Assembly (NCBI RefSeq): GCF_026684035.1
Contig: NZ_CP113361.1
Span: 2,584,165 to 2,648,164 of the forward strand
DNA length: 64,000 nucleotides
Direction: 5' to 3'
Source: Methanogenium organophilum
Lineage (GTDB): Archaea; Halobacteriota; Methanomicrobia; Methanomicrobiales; Methanomicrobiaceae
The notes under the pieces are model-generated. The model worked only from the letters and a program-made list of their open reading frames with translations. It made no database searches and was not told where the DNA came from. Shown one piece after another: positions 21,275 through 30,719 of this stretch (its first letter is position 1; each line of letters opens with the position of its first letter). Position numbers and translations under genes: made by a program.

Positions 21275-21679
21275 GTGACAAATATGAGAATGGAAAAAGT
21301 AATGGTCTTCACCGAAGAAGACGAAGAATTTTCAAATCTTCTAACTGAAATAGGGTTAAAACGAAATGTTGCCAAGGTTCTCATTTATCTTGCGATGACA
21401 GAAGAAGCAACCTCACGGGAGATTGAACGAAGTACTGACCTTCGCCAGCCTGAAGTTAGTATCGCCATGCGCACGCTGAAAGAGAATGAATGGATTGAAA
21501 GCCGGGAATCAAAAGCGGAAAGCAAAGGAAGACCAGTAAAAATATACCGTCTGTCAAAACCTATCACTGAAATAATGGATATAATCGAGAAAAATAAACG
21601 TGAAGAAGTGGAAAATCAATTAAAGCTGATCCAAAAAATTCGGATTCACCTTCAGAATCAGCAGATTGTTTCAAAATAA
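21275..21679 (+). CDS. Small winged-helix transcriptional regulator (TrmB/ArsR-like)
   Basis: A 134-residue DNA-binding protein. After an acidic N-terminus, residues about 30-100 form a winged helix: KVLIYLAMTEEATSREIERS, then the recognition helix QPEVSIAMRTLKENEWIE and a basic wing (SKGRPVKIYRL). Residues 105-130 form a coiled-coil-like helix probably used for dimerisation. There is no ligand domain, unlike full-length TrmB. The start may be GTG 21275 or ATG 21284/21290. It follows tbp and overlaps the 3' end of convergent rpiA by 9 bp. The target is unknown; the adjacent dyad suggests autoregulation. Confidence 0.85.
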   Translation: MTNMRMEKVMVFTEEDEEFSNLLTEIGLKRNVAKVLIYLAMTEEATSREIERSTDLRQPEVSIAMRTLKENEWIESRESKAESKGRPVKIYRLSKPITEIMDIIEKNKREEVENQLKLIQKIRIHLQNQQIVSK

Positions 21680-22384
21680 CATTATTTCAGCTGATTCTTT
21701 CTTTCCAATAACTATTTTTGATTTTTCCGTAAACTCTGCAAATATTCCACAGCTCAGAACGCCAGGAATGTTGTTGATATCTGTTTCAAGAGCCAGTGGA
21801 TCAGGTATTTCAGCAAATGTGCAGTCGATGATCCAGTTTCCGTTATCAGTAATCACCGGACCATCTTTTTTAACTCCCTCACGGACCACGGGGGTTCCAC
21901 CCATTGCAGAGAGCATTTTTGCTGCAAGTGACGCCGCAGATGGTATCACCTCAACGGGGACAGGCGCCGATAAAGAAGGTGTCTGTTTACTCACATCAGC
22001 AACAACAACAAAAAGACGTGAAGCAGCAGCAACACACCGCTCCTGAGTCTGTGCAGCACCCCTGCCCTTTATCAGAAAACCTTTGGGATCGATCTGATCA
22101 GCACCATCAATTGCAATATCCAGCTCAGTGTAATCATGCAGCGTAGCAAGAGGAATGCCATATTCCCGTGCCCGGCACTCTGCCTGATAAGACGTTGGAA
22201 TACCAACAATATTCATACCATCCCGTATCTTTTCAGCTAACCTCTCCATTGCATAAAATACCGTAGAGCCCGTTCCTAGTCCAACAACCATTCCGTCACG
22301 AACCAGTTCTGCGGCATAATACCCGGCATTTTTCTTTGATACATTCTGATCGGATTCTCCAACCGATGAGGAAGTCATGTACAT
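21671..22384 (-). CDS. rpiA: Ribose-5-phosphate isomerase A
   Basis: Interconverts ribose 5-phosphate and ribulose 5-phosphate, feeding nucleotide synthesis in methanogens that make pentoses by the ribulose monophosphate route or related paths. The 237 residues show all family motifs: GLGTGSTV near 36, GIPTSYQ near 62, the catalytic DGADQID near 93 and KGRGAAQTQE near 106, where the lysine binds phosphate. The N-terminal 15 residues are serine-rich and variable, so the start could be slightly downstream. Confidence 0.96.
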   Translation of the reverse strand: MYMTSSSVGESDQNVSKKNAGYYAAELVRDGMVVGLGTGSTVFYAMERLAEKIRDGMNIVGIPTSYQAECRAREYGIPLATLHDYTELDIAIDGADQIDPKGFLIKGRGAAQTQERCVAAASRLFVVVADVSKQTPSLSAPVPVEVIPSAASLAAKMLSAMGGTPVVREGVKKDGPVITDNGNWIIDCTFAEIPDPLALETDINNIPGVLSCGIFAEFTEKSKIVIGKKESAEIMLF

Positions 22385-22569
22385 GTATTAGACTCCCAAC
22401 AGGTAAATGGTTAACATACCATCCCTATTTACATATACGATCCCGTGTAGCCTGAGAGATATTCCTTTGAAAAAGAACAATTGCAACCCGAAAATTGGTT
22501 CAGACACCACTGAACAGCTATACTATAAAATCTGGATAACATCTATTATCTCAGGCGCCTCTACTGAAT

Positions 22570-24420
22570 GTGCAATATTTCAGCCACAAATTAATTGCAA
22601 AGGAGAGAACACCCACGGGACCTGATGCATACGCAACAATGGCACTATTGGCCGTTCTTTTTATCCTTCTTATTGCAACTAAATTTCCAGTCTGGGTTCT
22701 CTTTCTCGGAGCACTGACAACAGCCATGACATTCGGACTTGCATCACCCGAAGCGCTCCTGAAAGGATTTTCAAACATAGGAGTTCTCTCAGTAGCAGTT
22801 CTGTTTATGGTGGCATATGGGATGTATTCCACCGGGGCGATAATAATCATCGTTGATACATTCATGGGATTTCCGCTTACCCTGAATCAGACATTGATAC
22901 GAATTCTTTTTCCCATTGGCGCAGGAAGTGCATTTCTGAATAACACACCTCTTATCGCCATGATGATACCGGTGGTCAGAGATATCACACGTACGTTAGG
23001 ACTATCCGCATCGAAAATTTACATACCCTTAAGCTTTGCTTCAATTCTGGGTGGTGCAACCACCCTGATTGGAACATCAACAAACCTGATAATCGCAGGA
23101 CTTGTCACCGATTACCTTGTTTTGGAAGGAGCAGGGGAACATAGCCTTCAGGAAATCGGGATGTTTACTTCCACCCCGGTAGCAGCCCCGACAGCAATAA
23201 TCGGCATTCTATTTATTATTCTGACAGTCTCCCGTCTTCTTCCGGAAAAAACAGACCAAACAAATGGCAAACCTGCTTCAAAACGACTCTATGAGGCCAA
23301 ATTTATTGTAGAAAAATCGGAAAGGATTAGTGGCAAAACACTGAAAGAAGCCGGATTTGCCAGACCGATTGGTTTTGAAATCAAAAATATCGAACGCCCG
23401 GAAACAGGGGACCTTACCATAACAGATGAATTGAGATTAATGGAAGGGGACATTATTACCTTCTGGACGGATAGCGATACTCTCCCCCATCTGTGGTCCA
23501 AAATTGGTTTGAGAACAGCAAATCAAACATTTGAACTCAGTAGCGACCGGCACCTGCACCATCTGGTCGAAGTTATTGTCTCACCGCGTAATCCTGCCGT
23601 TGGTAAGACAATATCACAGATTCACTCAGAGAAAACATCGGTTTTCGGTGGGAACCTTGTCGCCATATCCAGAGGGGGCAAACCGGTTGAATCTGTAAAT
23701 GAAGGTACAGTCGTCCGCCAGGGAGACAATGCAATTCTTGAAGTGCAGGATACGTTTTTTTACGAAAACCGAAATGAAAGGTGGTTCAAACTTATACGAC
23801 GACTCAGGGGATTTCATATCAAACGAACAGACCGTGCCGCTGTCGCAACGATCATCACCGCATGCATGATTGTCACTGTCGCCCTTCAATGGTTCCCACT
23901 GATTAATGCTGCATTGCTTGCAGTTTTTGCCATGCTTCTCACCGGTTGCATGAATATCAGACAGGCAATAAAAAGCATTGATATCCAGACAATTATTATC
24001 CTTGCATGTGCTATTGGTCTTGAATCCGCATTAACACAAACAGGTCTTTCAGGTGCAATTGCTGCAACCATCGAATCAGCAGGCGGTACTGACCCATATC
24101 TGGCACTTACAGCCATATTTATTGGTGCAATAATCATGACGAATATTATCACTAATCCCGCAGCAGCCGCATTTATGTTCCCGATCGCCATTAGTCTTGC
24201 AGCAGATATTGATGTTAGTCCCATGCCGTTTGTAATCGTTCTTATGCTCGGATGTTCATATGCATTCATCAACCCTGCAGGATATCAGACAAATATAATG
24301 GTATTTGAACCCGGAGGATACTCGACCCGGGATTACATCCGAACAGGACTCCCACTTACGATATTGGTAGGTGCGTTAACCCTGCTTTTAACGCCAGTCT
24401 ATTTTCCCTTTGCAGGATAA
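22570..24420 (+). CDS. SLC13 (DASS) family permease with central RCK-C domains
   Basis: A secondary transporter of the divalent anion:sodium symporter family, 616 residues. An N-terminal membrane half (about residues 20-215) includes the NTPLIAMMIPV and GTSTNLI motifs of the ion-binding hairpin. Two cytosolic TrkA-C/RCK-C domains follow (about 235-320 and 320-400), then a second membrane half with ITNPAAAAFMFP. This SLC13 architecture is found in putative sulfate or dicarboxylate carriers; the substrate is not readable. The start is uncertain: GTG 22570 has no ribosome-binding site, while an AAGGAGAG element (22599-22606) lies inside the frame, with the next ATG only at 22639. Confidence 0.88.
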   Translation: MQYFSHKLIAKERTPTGPDAYATMALLAVLFILLIATKFPVWVLFLGALTTAMTFGLASPEALLKGFSNIGVLSVAVLFMVAYGMYSTGAIIIIVDTFMGFPLTLNQTLIRILFPIGAGSAFLNNTPLIAMMIPVVRDITRTLGLSASKIYIPLSFASILGGATTLIGTSTNLIIAGLVTDYLVLEGAGEHSLQEIGMFTSTPVAAPTAIIGILFIILTVSRLLPEKTDQTNGKPASKRLYEAKFIVEKSERISGKTLKEAGFARPIGFEIKNIERPETGDLTITDELRLMEGDIITFWTDSDTLPHLWSKIGLRTANQTFELSSDRHLHHLVEVIVSPRNPAVGKTISQIHSEKTSVFGGNLVAISRGGKPVESVNEGTVVRQGDNAILEVQDTFFYENRNERWFKLIRRLRGFHIKRTDRAAVATIITACMIVTVALQWFPLINAALLAVFAMLLTGCMNIRQAIKSIDIQTIIILACAIGLESALTQTGLSGAIAATIESAGGTDPYLALTAIFIGAIIMTNIITNPAAAAFMFPIAISLAADIDVSPMPFVIVLMLGCSYAFINPAGYQTNIMVFEPGGYSTRDYIRTGLPLTILVGALTLLLTPVYFPFAG

Positions 24421-24543
24421 TTGATGTTCGTGAGGGATGGTATACCCAACGGTTAACACGCACCTGAAACACGAATGACCAGAAAGATTGCAATTCAGGA
24501 GATGAACAAACATCCTTTGATATCTGATTCTCCAATATTTCAA

Positions 24544-25506
24544 TCAGTTCAGCATGACTGAACCGGCGATCCTGAGTTTTCCACCATCAAGGTAATGAAT
24601 TACCGCTTTTTCTCCGGGGAGATATGCAATATCTTTGTCCAGCTCAATCACAACAGAGCAGGAATGCCAGTCAGAGTCATTCTTAACCGAGGTGACCCGA
24701 CCGGTTACAAACTGTGTCCATAAACCAATATGAACAACGAGACCTTCGCGCAGTGGTTCCGGCCAGAACCTAACCAGTTGTGCTGTACCACTTATTTCTG
24801 ATGTTACCTGTATGGAAGAGTCAGTCGTCATTACCATCCCACGTTCAAGCTCCTCAGCAGAGATATTTTTCAGGGCCAGCCCTACCCGGTCCGTCTGATA
24901 TGCCTCTTTTGCATCCTCATCATGTTTCTGAATCGAACGAATCTGGCATGTCATATTCCCCGGCAGTACAGTAACAGTATCATGTTGATGAATGGTTCCT
25001 TTTTCCACACTACCAAGAACAACGGTTCCAATTCCCTTCACATTGAAGGCATGATCAATCATCACAAACCCGGTTCCCGGAATCGGATCCGGATAGGTTG
25101 TCTCTGCTGCCATTGAAAGGAAACGTTCGCGCAGTTCAATGGGGTTATCTTCCACAAATTCATACCCTTCAAGAACAGTGCCCCGGACAAGAGGGGCAAT
25201 CTGTGATTTATCCAGATAATTCTGCAGAACAATCACACCAGAACGAATTCCCATAACGTCCAGCATGATGACCATTTCACCCAGTACAGGAGTGATCTCG
25301 TCAATCACAAGCAATGCAGAATCAGACATTGCAACCGCGTAATAAAGGGGCGCCAGTCTGTCAGGATAGCGCGTTGGTTCGATAATCGTTACGGTATCCT
25401 CTTCTTTTTTCAGGTTTATGAAAGTAATATCTGATTCAGTGCCAGATTTACCGATATTTTTTGCATACCCCTTTGGTCCGAGTACAACGATATTGAGATT
25501 CGGCAT
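24544..25506 (-). CDS. SelB-like elongation factor homologue with degenerate GTPase domain (aSelBL type)
   Basis: A 320-residue protein with the three-domain plan of EF-Tu/SelB: a G-like domain (1-135), a beta-barrel domain II (about 145-230, with PGTGFVMID and GTVVLGSVEKG) and a domain III (about 235-318). The G-domain lacks a normal P-loop; GPKGYAKNIGKSG replaces GxxxxGKS/T, the DxxG switch is missing, and NYLDK occupies the NKxD position. It is thus unlikely to be a working GTPase of the usual kind. A family of archaeal SelB-like proteins with eroded G motifs is described in the literature without a known function. It follows gltX by 53 bp on the same strand. Confidence 0.8.
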   Translation of the reverse strand: MPNLNIVVLGPKGYAKNIGKSGTESDITFINLKKEEDTVTIIEPTRYPDRLAPLYYAVAMSDSALLVIDEITPVLGEMVIMLDVMGIRSGVIVLQNYLDKSQIAPLVRGTVLEGYEFVEDNPIELRERFLSMAAETTYPDPIPGTGFVMIDHAFNVKGIGTVVLGSVEKGTIHQHDTVTVLPGNMTCQIRSIQKHDEDAKEAYQTDRVGLALKNISAEELERGMVMTTDSSIQVTSEISGTAQLVRFWPEPLREGLVVHIGLWTQFVTGRVTSVKNDSDWHSCSVVIELDKDIAYLPGEKAVIHYLDGGKLRIAGSVMLN

Positions 25507-25559
25507 AGTGCTAAAATATGGTCTGTTAAAAAAGATGAGTGTTTGTATTAAAGAAATGA

Positions 25560-27245
25560 TTATTTGTGAGCGAAATACGCTGAAACGTTAGTTTCAGATA
25601 CGCTGTCAATCCGCGCAAATCCCACCCGCTCAAACTGGACAACCCGATTCAGTTCAGTGGAAACATCAGGTTCACACACACCCGCGATGATGCCATCCGG
25701 TGTATGAAGCATGCACGGCATGGCCATATCCTTCGGAAGCCACTGGACAATCTGAGCATGTTCTGTCCGTGCTTCATCCAGAGAATCACCCGAATATTCC
25801 AGAGAAAAGCCATCATCAGATTTTGTGACACGGACATTAAAGAGATCTTTAAGCCTGAGCATTCGCCCATCTACAAGTTCATCACGCGGCAGGAAAATAT
25901 CCCCCGTGAACGTCAGTGTACGAGTTCCTTTTGCCTCATCATTGGGATTAATCAATGGAGTCGCAATTCGGTCTGAAACTCCTGAAATATGACATAACTC
26001 TGGGTTTGGAACAAAGAAATAACGGTTTGCAATCGGATCAACTATCGCCTTATTTGCCGCATACAGATTGTCCCATGAAAAGTTGATATCAGTCTGTCCG
26101 ATTCCGATGTCAACCATTGCATTTCTGACCGCTTCAGGAGAAAAGCCTCTTCGTGCAATTGCTTTCAGAGTGCCGAGATGTATGTCATCCCACCCGGTAT
26201 ATTCCCCTGATGCAATACCTGCTTTCATAGCTGACGTCGAAAGCACAATATCACCGATTGACATCCGTCCGTAGTGGAAATATGTCGGCTGTTCCCATCC
26301 GAAATAATCATAGATGTATTTCTGCCGCCGGGTATTTGCAATATGATCTTTCCCCCGTATGACATGGGTCATTCCCAACAGATGGTCATCCACTGCAACA
26401 GAGAAGTTCATCAGAGGATATACAAGTCCATCACAGCGGGGGTGGGGGGGATTTGCTACAATTCTGAAGATAGAAAAGTCTCGCATGGCCGGGTCGGGAT
26501 GGGAAATATTCGTCTTAACCCGGACCGTGATCTGTCCCTCTTCAAACTTTCCAGCAAGCATATCCTTCCAGAGAGAGAGATTCTCCTCAACACCCCGGTT
26601 TCGGCATGGACATTCCTGTTTGCTGTTCTTCAATTCCCGGAATAATTCTGAATCACAGGTACACAGATACGCACCACCCATTGAGATGAGCTTTTCACCG
26701 TATGAATAATAAATATCCATGCGGTCACTCTGGTAGACGATGTCACTCACCTCAATACCAAGCCATTCCACATCTGACAAAAGCAACTGATAATTTTCTT
26801 CGGTCACCCGTTTCGGATCAGTATCCTCAATCCGGAGAATATATTTCCCACCATACTTCCGGATATAGTAATCATTCAGGTACGCAGCACGGGAATGACC
26901 AAGATGAAGGGGACCAGAGGGATTGGGCGCGAAACGCATTACAACACCTTCCTCACCCACATTCTCCAGAGGACGAAGCCCGGTCTCCCTCTTCTTCTTC
27001 TCCTTTTTTTCCAGTAGTTCAGGAGCAAGCTCTTCCAGACGAGTGCGACGCTCATCGGAGTTCATCTCCCCGATTTCAGCGAGGATTTCACCCAGCAATG
27101 CAGAATACTCCCGCGCATGAGGCCGCAGCTCAGGGTGTTTTCCCATGAGTGCCCCCAGGACTGCACCAGCCTTCGGAACATTATTGTGCATCACTGCATT
27201 CTGTAGTGCATATTTATAGAGAAAATCTCTGGAATCCCCGTTCAT
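25560..27245 (-). CDS. gltX: Glutamyl-tRNA synthetase (archaeal type)
   Basis: Charges tRNA-Glu, and in archaea also supplies glutamate for other tRNA-linked reactions. The 561 residues include an N-terminal helical extension (1-95) typical of archaeal/eukaryotic GluRS, the class I HIGH motif as HLGH in NPSGPLHLGHSR (about 108-119), and a degenerate KMSKS loop as LSTSAMK. The C-terminal part is the beta-barrel anticodon domain, as in GlnRS. It lies 3 bp after idsA on the same message. Confidence 0.96.
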   Translation of the reverse strand: MNGDSRDFLYKYALQNAVMHNNVPKAGAVLGALMGKHPELRPHAREYSALLGEILAEIGEMNSDERRTRLEELAPELLEKKEKKKRETGLRPLENVGEEGVVMRFAPNPSGPLHLGHSRAAYLNDYYIRKYGGKYILRIEDTDPKRVTEENYQLLLSDVEWLGIEVSDIVYQSDRMDIYYSYGEKLISMGGAYLCTCDSELFRELKNSKQECPCRNRGVEENLSLWKDMLAGKFEEGQITVRVKTNISHPDPAMRDFSIFRIVANPPHPRCDGLVYPLMNFSVAVDDHLLGMTHVIRGKDHIANTRRQKYIYDYFGWEQPTYFHYGRMSIGDIVLSTSAMKAGIASGEYTGWDDIHLGTLKAIARRGFSPEAVRNAMVDIGIGQTDINFSWDNLYAANKAIVDPIANRYFFVPNPELCHISGVSDRIATPLINPNDEAKGTRTLTFTGDIFLPRDELVDGRMLRLKDLFNVRVTKSDDGFSLEYSGDSLDEARTEHAQIVQWLPKDMAMPCMLHTPDGIIAGVCEPDVSTELNRVVQFERVGFARIDSVSETNVSAYFAHK

Positions 27246-27248
27246 ATT

Positions 27249-28217
27249 CTAGAAGCCCCGCGAAACAAAATAATCGGTAATCTGAAGAAGACCGTCTTTT
27301 TCATCGCAATCCGGGAAGATTGTAAGCATCTTTTTTGCCCGCAGAACCCGTTCAAGAGCAATATTTCTGACATCAGCAATGACACCACCATCTTCCAGCA
27401 GAGCGATTGCTTCATCGATTTCTTCGTCGGCCAGAGTTGGTTTTCGGTATTTCGTCAGATCAATTCCACGCTCCCGTGCCATGATTGCGACCAGCGTCTG
27501 TTTTCCTTCACGAAGATCGGATGCACGGTCCTTGCCACTGGTTGCCGCATCCGCCATAAGATCAATCAGATCATCCTGAATCTGGAATGCAATACCACTG
27601 TTCAGCCCCCATTCATATAGTGAGTTTACCTGCGAAACACTACCTCCCGCAAGGGTTGCCCCAATCGCTGCTGCGGCGGCATACAATATTCCGGTTTTCT
27701 TGGAGACCATCTCAATATACTCGATTTCATCGACATCCGATCTGTTTCCAAAATCGATATCCATATGCTGTCCTTCACAGAGGTCCGCACATGCCTTTGC
27801 AAGAGCGTTCACCGAACGAACTTTTGAGATGTCAGATGCAATCGCCGCACATATCAGTTCAAAGGCATGTGCATACAACACATCTCCGGCAAGAATTGCT
27901 GTTGGTTCATCCCATTTTGTGTGTACCGTTGGGACACCGCGACGAACTGCATCGCCATCCATGATATCATCATGAACAAGAGTAAAGGTATGAGTCACTT
28001 CAAGTGCCAGTGCAGCAGGGAGGATATCCTGCGCCTTTCCATTTTCTATCAGGTCTGCAGCAAGCATGACCACTGCAGGCCTCAGACGTTTTCCTCCGGC
28101 AAGAAGAAGGTGAGCACTCGCCTTATTCAGTTGTCCCGGCAATGTGCCGAATTCACGGTCCAGAACTATATCAATTTGTTCAGCGACACCTTCCAGATAT
28201 GCACCAAGATCCATCAT
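27249..28217 (-). CDS. idsA: Geranylgeranyl diphosphate synthase (short-chain trans-prenyltransferase)
   Basis: Condenses IPP with DMAPP-derived primers to the C20 chain of archaeal ether lipids. The 322 residues have GGKRLRP at 41-47, the first aspartate-rich motif DDIMD at 83-87 and the second, DDLID, near 217. Phe78 lies five residues before the first motif, the position that limits product length to C20 in archaeal enzymes. It sits between rnj and gltX in a cluster that also holds mvk, ipk and fni, so precursor synthesis and chain elongation are co-expressed. Confidence 0.93.
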   Translation of the reverse strand: MMDLGAYLEGVAEQIDIVLDREFGTLPGQLNKASAHLLLAGGKRLRPAVVMLAADLIENGKAQDILPAALALEVTHTFTLVHDDIMDGDAVRRGVPTVHTKWDEPTAILAGDVLYAHAFELICAAIASDISKVRSVNALAKACADLCEGQHMDIDFGNRSDVDEIEYIEMVSKKTGILYAAAAAIGATLAGGSVSQVNSLYEWGLNSGIAFQIQDDLIDLMADAATSGKDRASDLREGKQTLVAIMARERGIDLTKYRKPTLADEEIDEAIALLEDGGVIADVRNIALERVLRAKKMLTIFPDCDEKDGLLQITDYFVSRGF

Positions 28218-28222
28218 TTCAC

Positions 28223-29566
28223 CTAATTTATTAGTAATCTCTGCCCGTTTCTCAGTATATGGGCATCATTGTTCAGGGTATAACCGCAGTCCTCTGCAAG
28301 CTTCAGGTAACCACCGGTCATATCAATATCACCGTGAGACGGGATAACATGCTGCGGATTGAACAGATGCAGCACTTCATAATGTTCTTCGCGGTATGCA
28401 TGTCCACTCACGTGGAGATCAGCAAAGAGACGTGCACCTTTCATCCTGAGGAGCACTTCCTGATTATGCCGCTGCCCGTAATTCATAGGATTCGGAATCA
28501 CCTTTGCACTGTAGAGGATCTTATCCCCTTTCTCAATCTTGAACGGTGTCTGTCCGCTGGCAACACGAGTGAGAATTGCACCCGGTTCTCCCTGACTTCC
28601 CGTAACAATCGGGACATACTTGTCCTTCCCTTCCTTCATGATCGTGCGGAACATCTTGTCCACCGTGCGGCGGTTTCCACGCATGGTCATCCCTTTCGGA
28701 AACCCGACAAGTTTCATCTGTTCTGCAGTCGATGAATACCGCTCCATGGAACGGCCGAGAAGCACCGGTTTTCGTCCGATTTCATGGGCGCATTCTGCGA
28801 TCATTTTTACCCGTGCGATATTGGAGGCAAAACATCCCACAAGCATTGCAGATTTGTCATCCTCATAGCAGGTCATTACATCCCTGACCAGACGCTGGGC
28901 AATACGCTCGCTGGGACAGCGCCCTGGCATATTCACATTCACACTCTCTGTGATCAGTGCCAGCACACCCTCTTTTCCTACTTCGCGCATCCGGGCGAAA
29001 TTGGGAGGATCTCCCAGAACAGGGGTCCGGTCCAGTTTGAAATCATTGGCATACACTACAGCACCACGCGGCGTGTGGAGTACAGCCATTACCGTATCAA
29101 TGATGGAATGCTGTACGGTGATAAATTCAAGGGAGAGATTCTGCGAGATTTCATACCGGTATTTCTTTCCTGCCGGAAGATCAAAAACCGGATTATTCAC
29201 AACAAACCGTTTTTCCCCTTCAATCTGCTGCCGAATCAGGGCCGCTGTATACGGAGTACCAATAATCGGTGCATCATAGCGGTGTGCAAGTTTTGGAAGT
29301 GCACCGATATGGTCAAGGTGACCATGCGTACAGACAATTGCCTTTACACTGCCTTCCACCGTATTCATTATCGTATCGTCAGGAATTGCCTTCATCTCAA
29401 TTAAATCAAGAGAATGCAGATTTTCAACCTCTGCATCCTCATGGATCATAATCTGATCAAGACGGAGACCCATATCAAAAATGACAATCTCCTTCCCGCA
29501 CCGCACCGCGGTCATATTTCTGCCGACTTCGTTATATCCGCCAACAGCAATTATCTCAACATCCAT
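28223..29566 (-). CDS. rnj: Ribonuclease J (archaeal, 5'-3' exonuclease type)
   Basis: A metallo-beta-lactamase/beta-CASP nuclease that degrades or trims RNA 5' to 3'. The zinc motif THGHLDHIG lies near residues 80-88 from the chosen start; beta-CASP motifs (GRSMERY, TGSQGEPGA, HVSGHA, PSHGD) follow in order. The chosen start is the ATG at 29566, because a GAGG ribosome-binding site lies 9 bp before it. The ATG at 29581 would overlap fni by 11 bp and has no such site. The 447 residues match euryarchaeal RNase J, which lacks the C-terminal domain of bacterial enzymes. Confidence 0.94.
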   Translation of the reverse strand: MDVEIIAVGGYNEVGRNMTAVRCGKEIVIFDMGLRLDQIMIHEDAEVENLHSLDLIEMKAIPDDTIMNTVEGSVKAIVCTHGHLDHIGALPKLAHRYDAPIIGTPYTAALIRQQIEGEKRFVVNNPVFDLPAGKKYRYEISQNLSLEFITVQHSIIDTVMAVLHTPRGAVVYANDFKLDRTPVLGDPPNFARMREVGKEGVLALITESVNVNMPGRCPSERIAQRLVRDVMTCYEDDKSAMLVGCFASNIARVKMIAECAHEIGRKPVLLGRSMERYSSTAEQMKLVGFPKGMTMRGNRRTVDKMFRTIMKEGKDKYVPIVTGSQGEPGAILTRVASGQTPFKIEKGDKILYSAKVIPNPMNYGQRHNQEVLLRMKGARLFADLHVSGHAYREEHYEVLHLFNPQHVIPSHGDIDMTGGYLKLAEDCGYTLNNDAHILRNGQRLLIN

Positions 29567-29570
29567 TTTA

Positions 29571-30611
29571 TTATTCCTCATATTGCATCATTTCGCCGGA
29601 AATTCCGGTAATATATTTTCGTACATTCTTTAATTCAGAGGGATTTTTCGACCCGGTCAGGAAACACGATACTCGAATTTCTGTCTGAATCTGTTCTATT
29701 TTTTCATACAAACTCTGGTATCCTTGCATTGCCGGCCGGAGAAGCGCAAGCGCGATACCGCCCAGGCTTGCTCCAAGAGCGATTGCTTTTGCAACATCAG
29801 TACCCGAATTAAGCCCGCCGGTTGCGATGACCGGACCACCCGCACGAGACGCTTCAACCACACTGACTGCAGTTGGTATACCCCATTCTGCAAAATGCTG
29901 CCCAAGAGCCTCCTGCCGGAAATTTTCTGCACGGTACTGTTCCACAGCAGCCCATGACGTGCCGCCCAGTCCACCCACGTCAACTGCGGATGCACCTGCG
30001 GCAAACAACTGACGTGCACATTCACGTGATATCCCACAGCCGGTTTCTTTTACAATAACCGGATACTTGCAGGACGAACATAGTTCCTGCAGGGCATCAA
30101 GACAGCCGGAAGCATCATGATCGCCTTCCGGCTGAATGGCCTCCTGAAGCGGGTTTAAGTGTATGCACAATGCCTGTGCGTCAATCATTTCAACTGCTTT
30201 ATCAGCCCATTCAGCTCCGTTATCCCGTAACTGAATGATTCCCAGATTTCCGCAGAGAAATGCATTGGGTGCATGTTCACGCACAACCGAAAAGCTGTCT
30301 TCCATCTCCGGATTTTCAAGGGCTGCACGTTGTGAACCCACCCCCATTGCAAGGCCAAATTCCTCTGCTGCCGTTGCAAGAGTAGCATTTATTTCTCTTG
30401 TATCCGGATGACCACCCGTCATCGCAGCGATACAAATCGGTGCCTTTAGCCGATGGTTTAAAAATCGGACGCCAAGCTCTACTGCATCCATATTACACTC
30501 AGGAAGTGCATTATGAACCAGGCGGACATCATCAAACCCCGTCCTCCCGGCAACGATATCTTCATTGCAACAGATATCCAGATGCTCCTTTTTTCGGGAG
30601 GATGTTATCAT
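29571..30611 (-). CDS. fni: Isopentenyl-diphosphate delta-isomerase, type 2 (FMN-dependent)
   Basis: Converts IPP to DMAPP using reduced FMN. The 346 residues form a TIM barrel. Diagnostic parts are SRKKEHLDIC at the start, the FMN phosphate-binding MTGG near 65, GVGSQRAAL near 95, the HLNPLQE region near 150, the catalytic KETGCGIS near 185, and VGGLGGTSW near 210. It is preceded by a 108-bp gap from ipk that could hold a promoter, and followed by rnj. Confidence 0.95.
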   Translation of the reverse strand: MITSSRKKEHLDICCNEDIVAGRTGFDDVRLVHNALPECNMDAVELGVRFLNHRLKAPICIAAMTGGHPDTREINATLATAAEEFGLAMGVGSQRAALENPEMEDSFSVVREHAPNAFLCGNLGIIQLRDNGAEWADKAVEMIDAQALCIHLNPLQEAIQPEGDHDASGCLDALQELCSSCKYPVIVKETGCGISRECARQLFAAGASAVDVGGLGGTSWAAVEQYRAENFRQEALGQHFAEWGIPTAVSVVEASRAGGPVIATGGLNSGTDVAKAIALGASLGGIALALLRPAMQGYQSLYEKIEQIQTEIRVSCFLTGSKNPSELKNVRKYITGISGEMMQYEE

Positions 30612-30719
30612 CCTGTTTTTTATGGTAATACCCCCTGTTTGGGGTTTTACAGAATATTTACATCAGCAAATACTCATGTAACTCTCATTTCATTCCTTCG
30701 CAGCGGAAACGTTCTTATT

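Noticed and set aside
24421..24543. Possible tRNA-like segment (GGTATACCCAACGGTTAACACGC region)
   Set aside because: No acceptor stem, T arm or anticodon arm can be formed around it.
29566..29581. RNase J start at 29581
   Set aside because: The ATG at 29566 has a GAGG site 9 bp upstream, while 29581 has none and would overlap fni.
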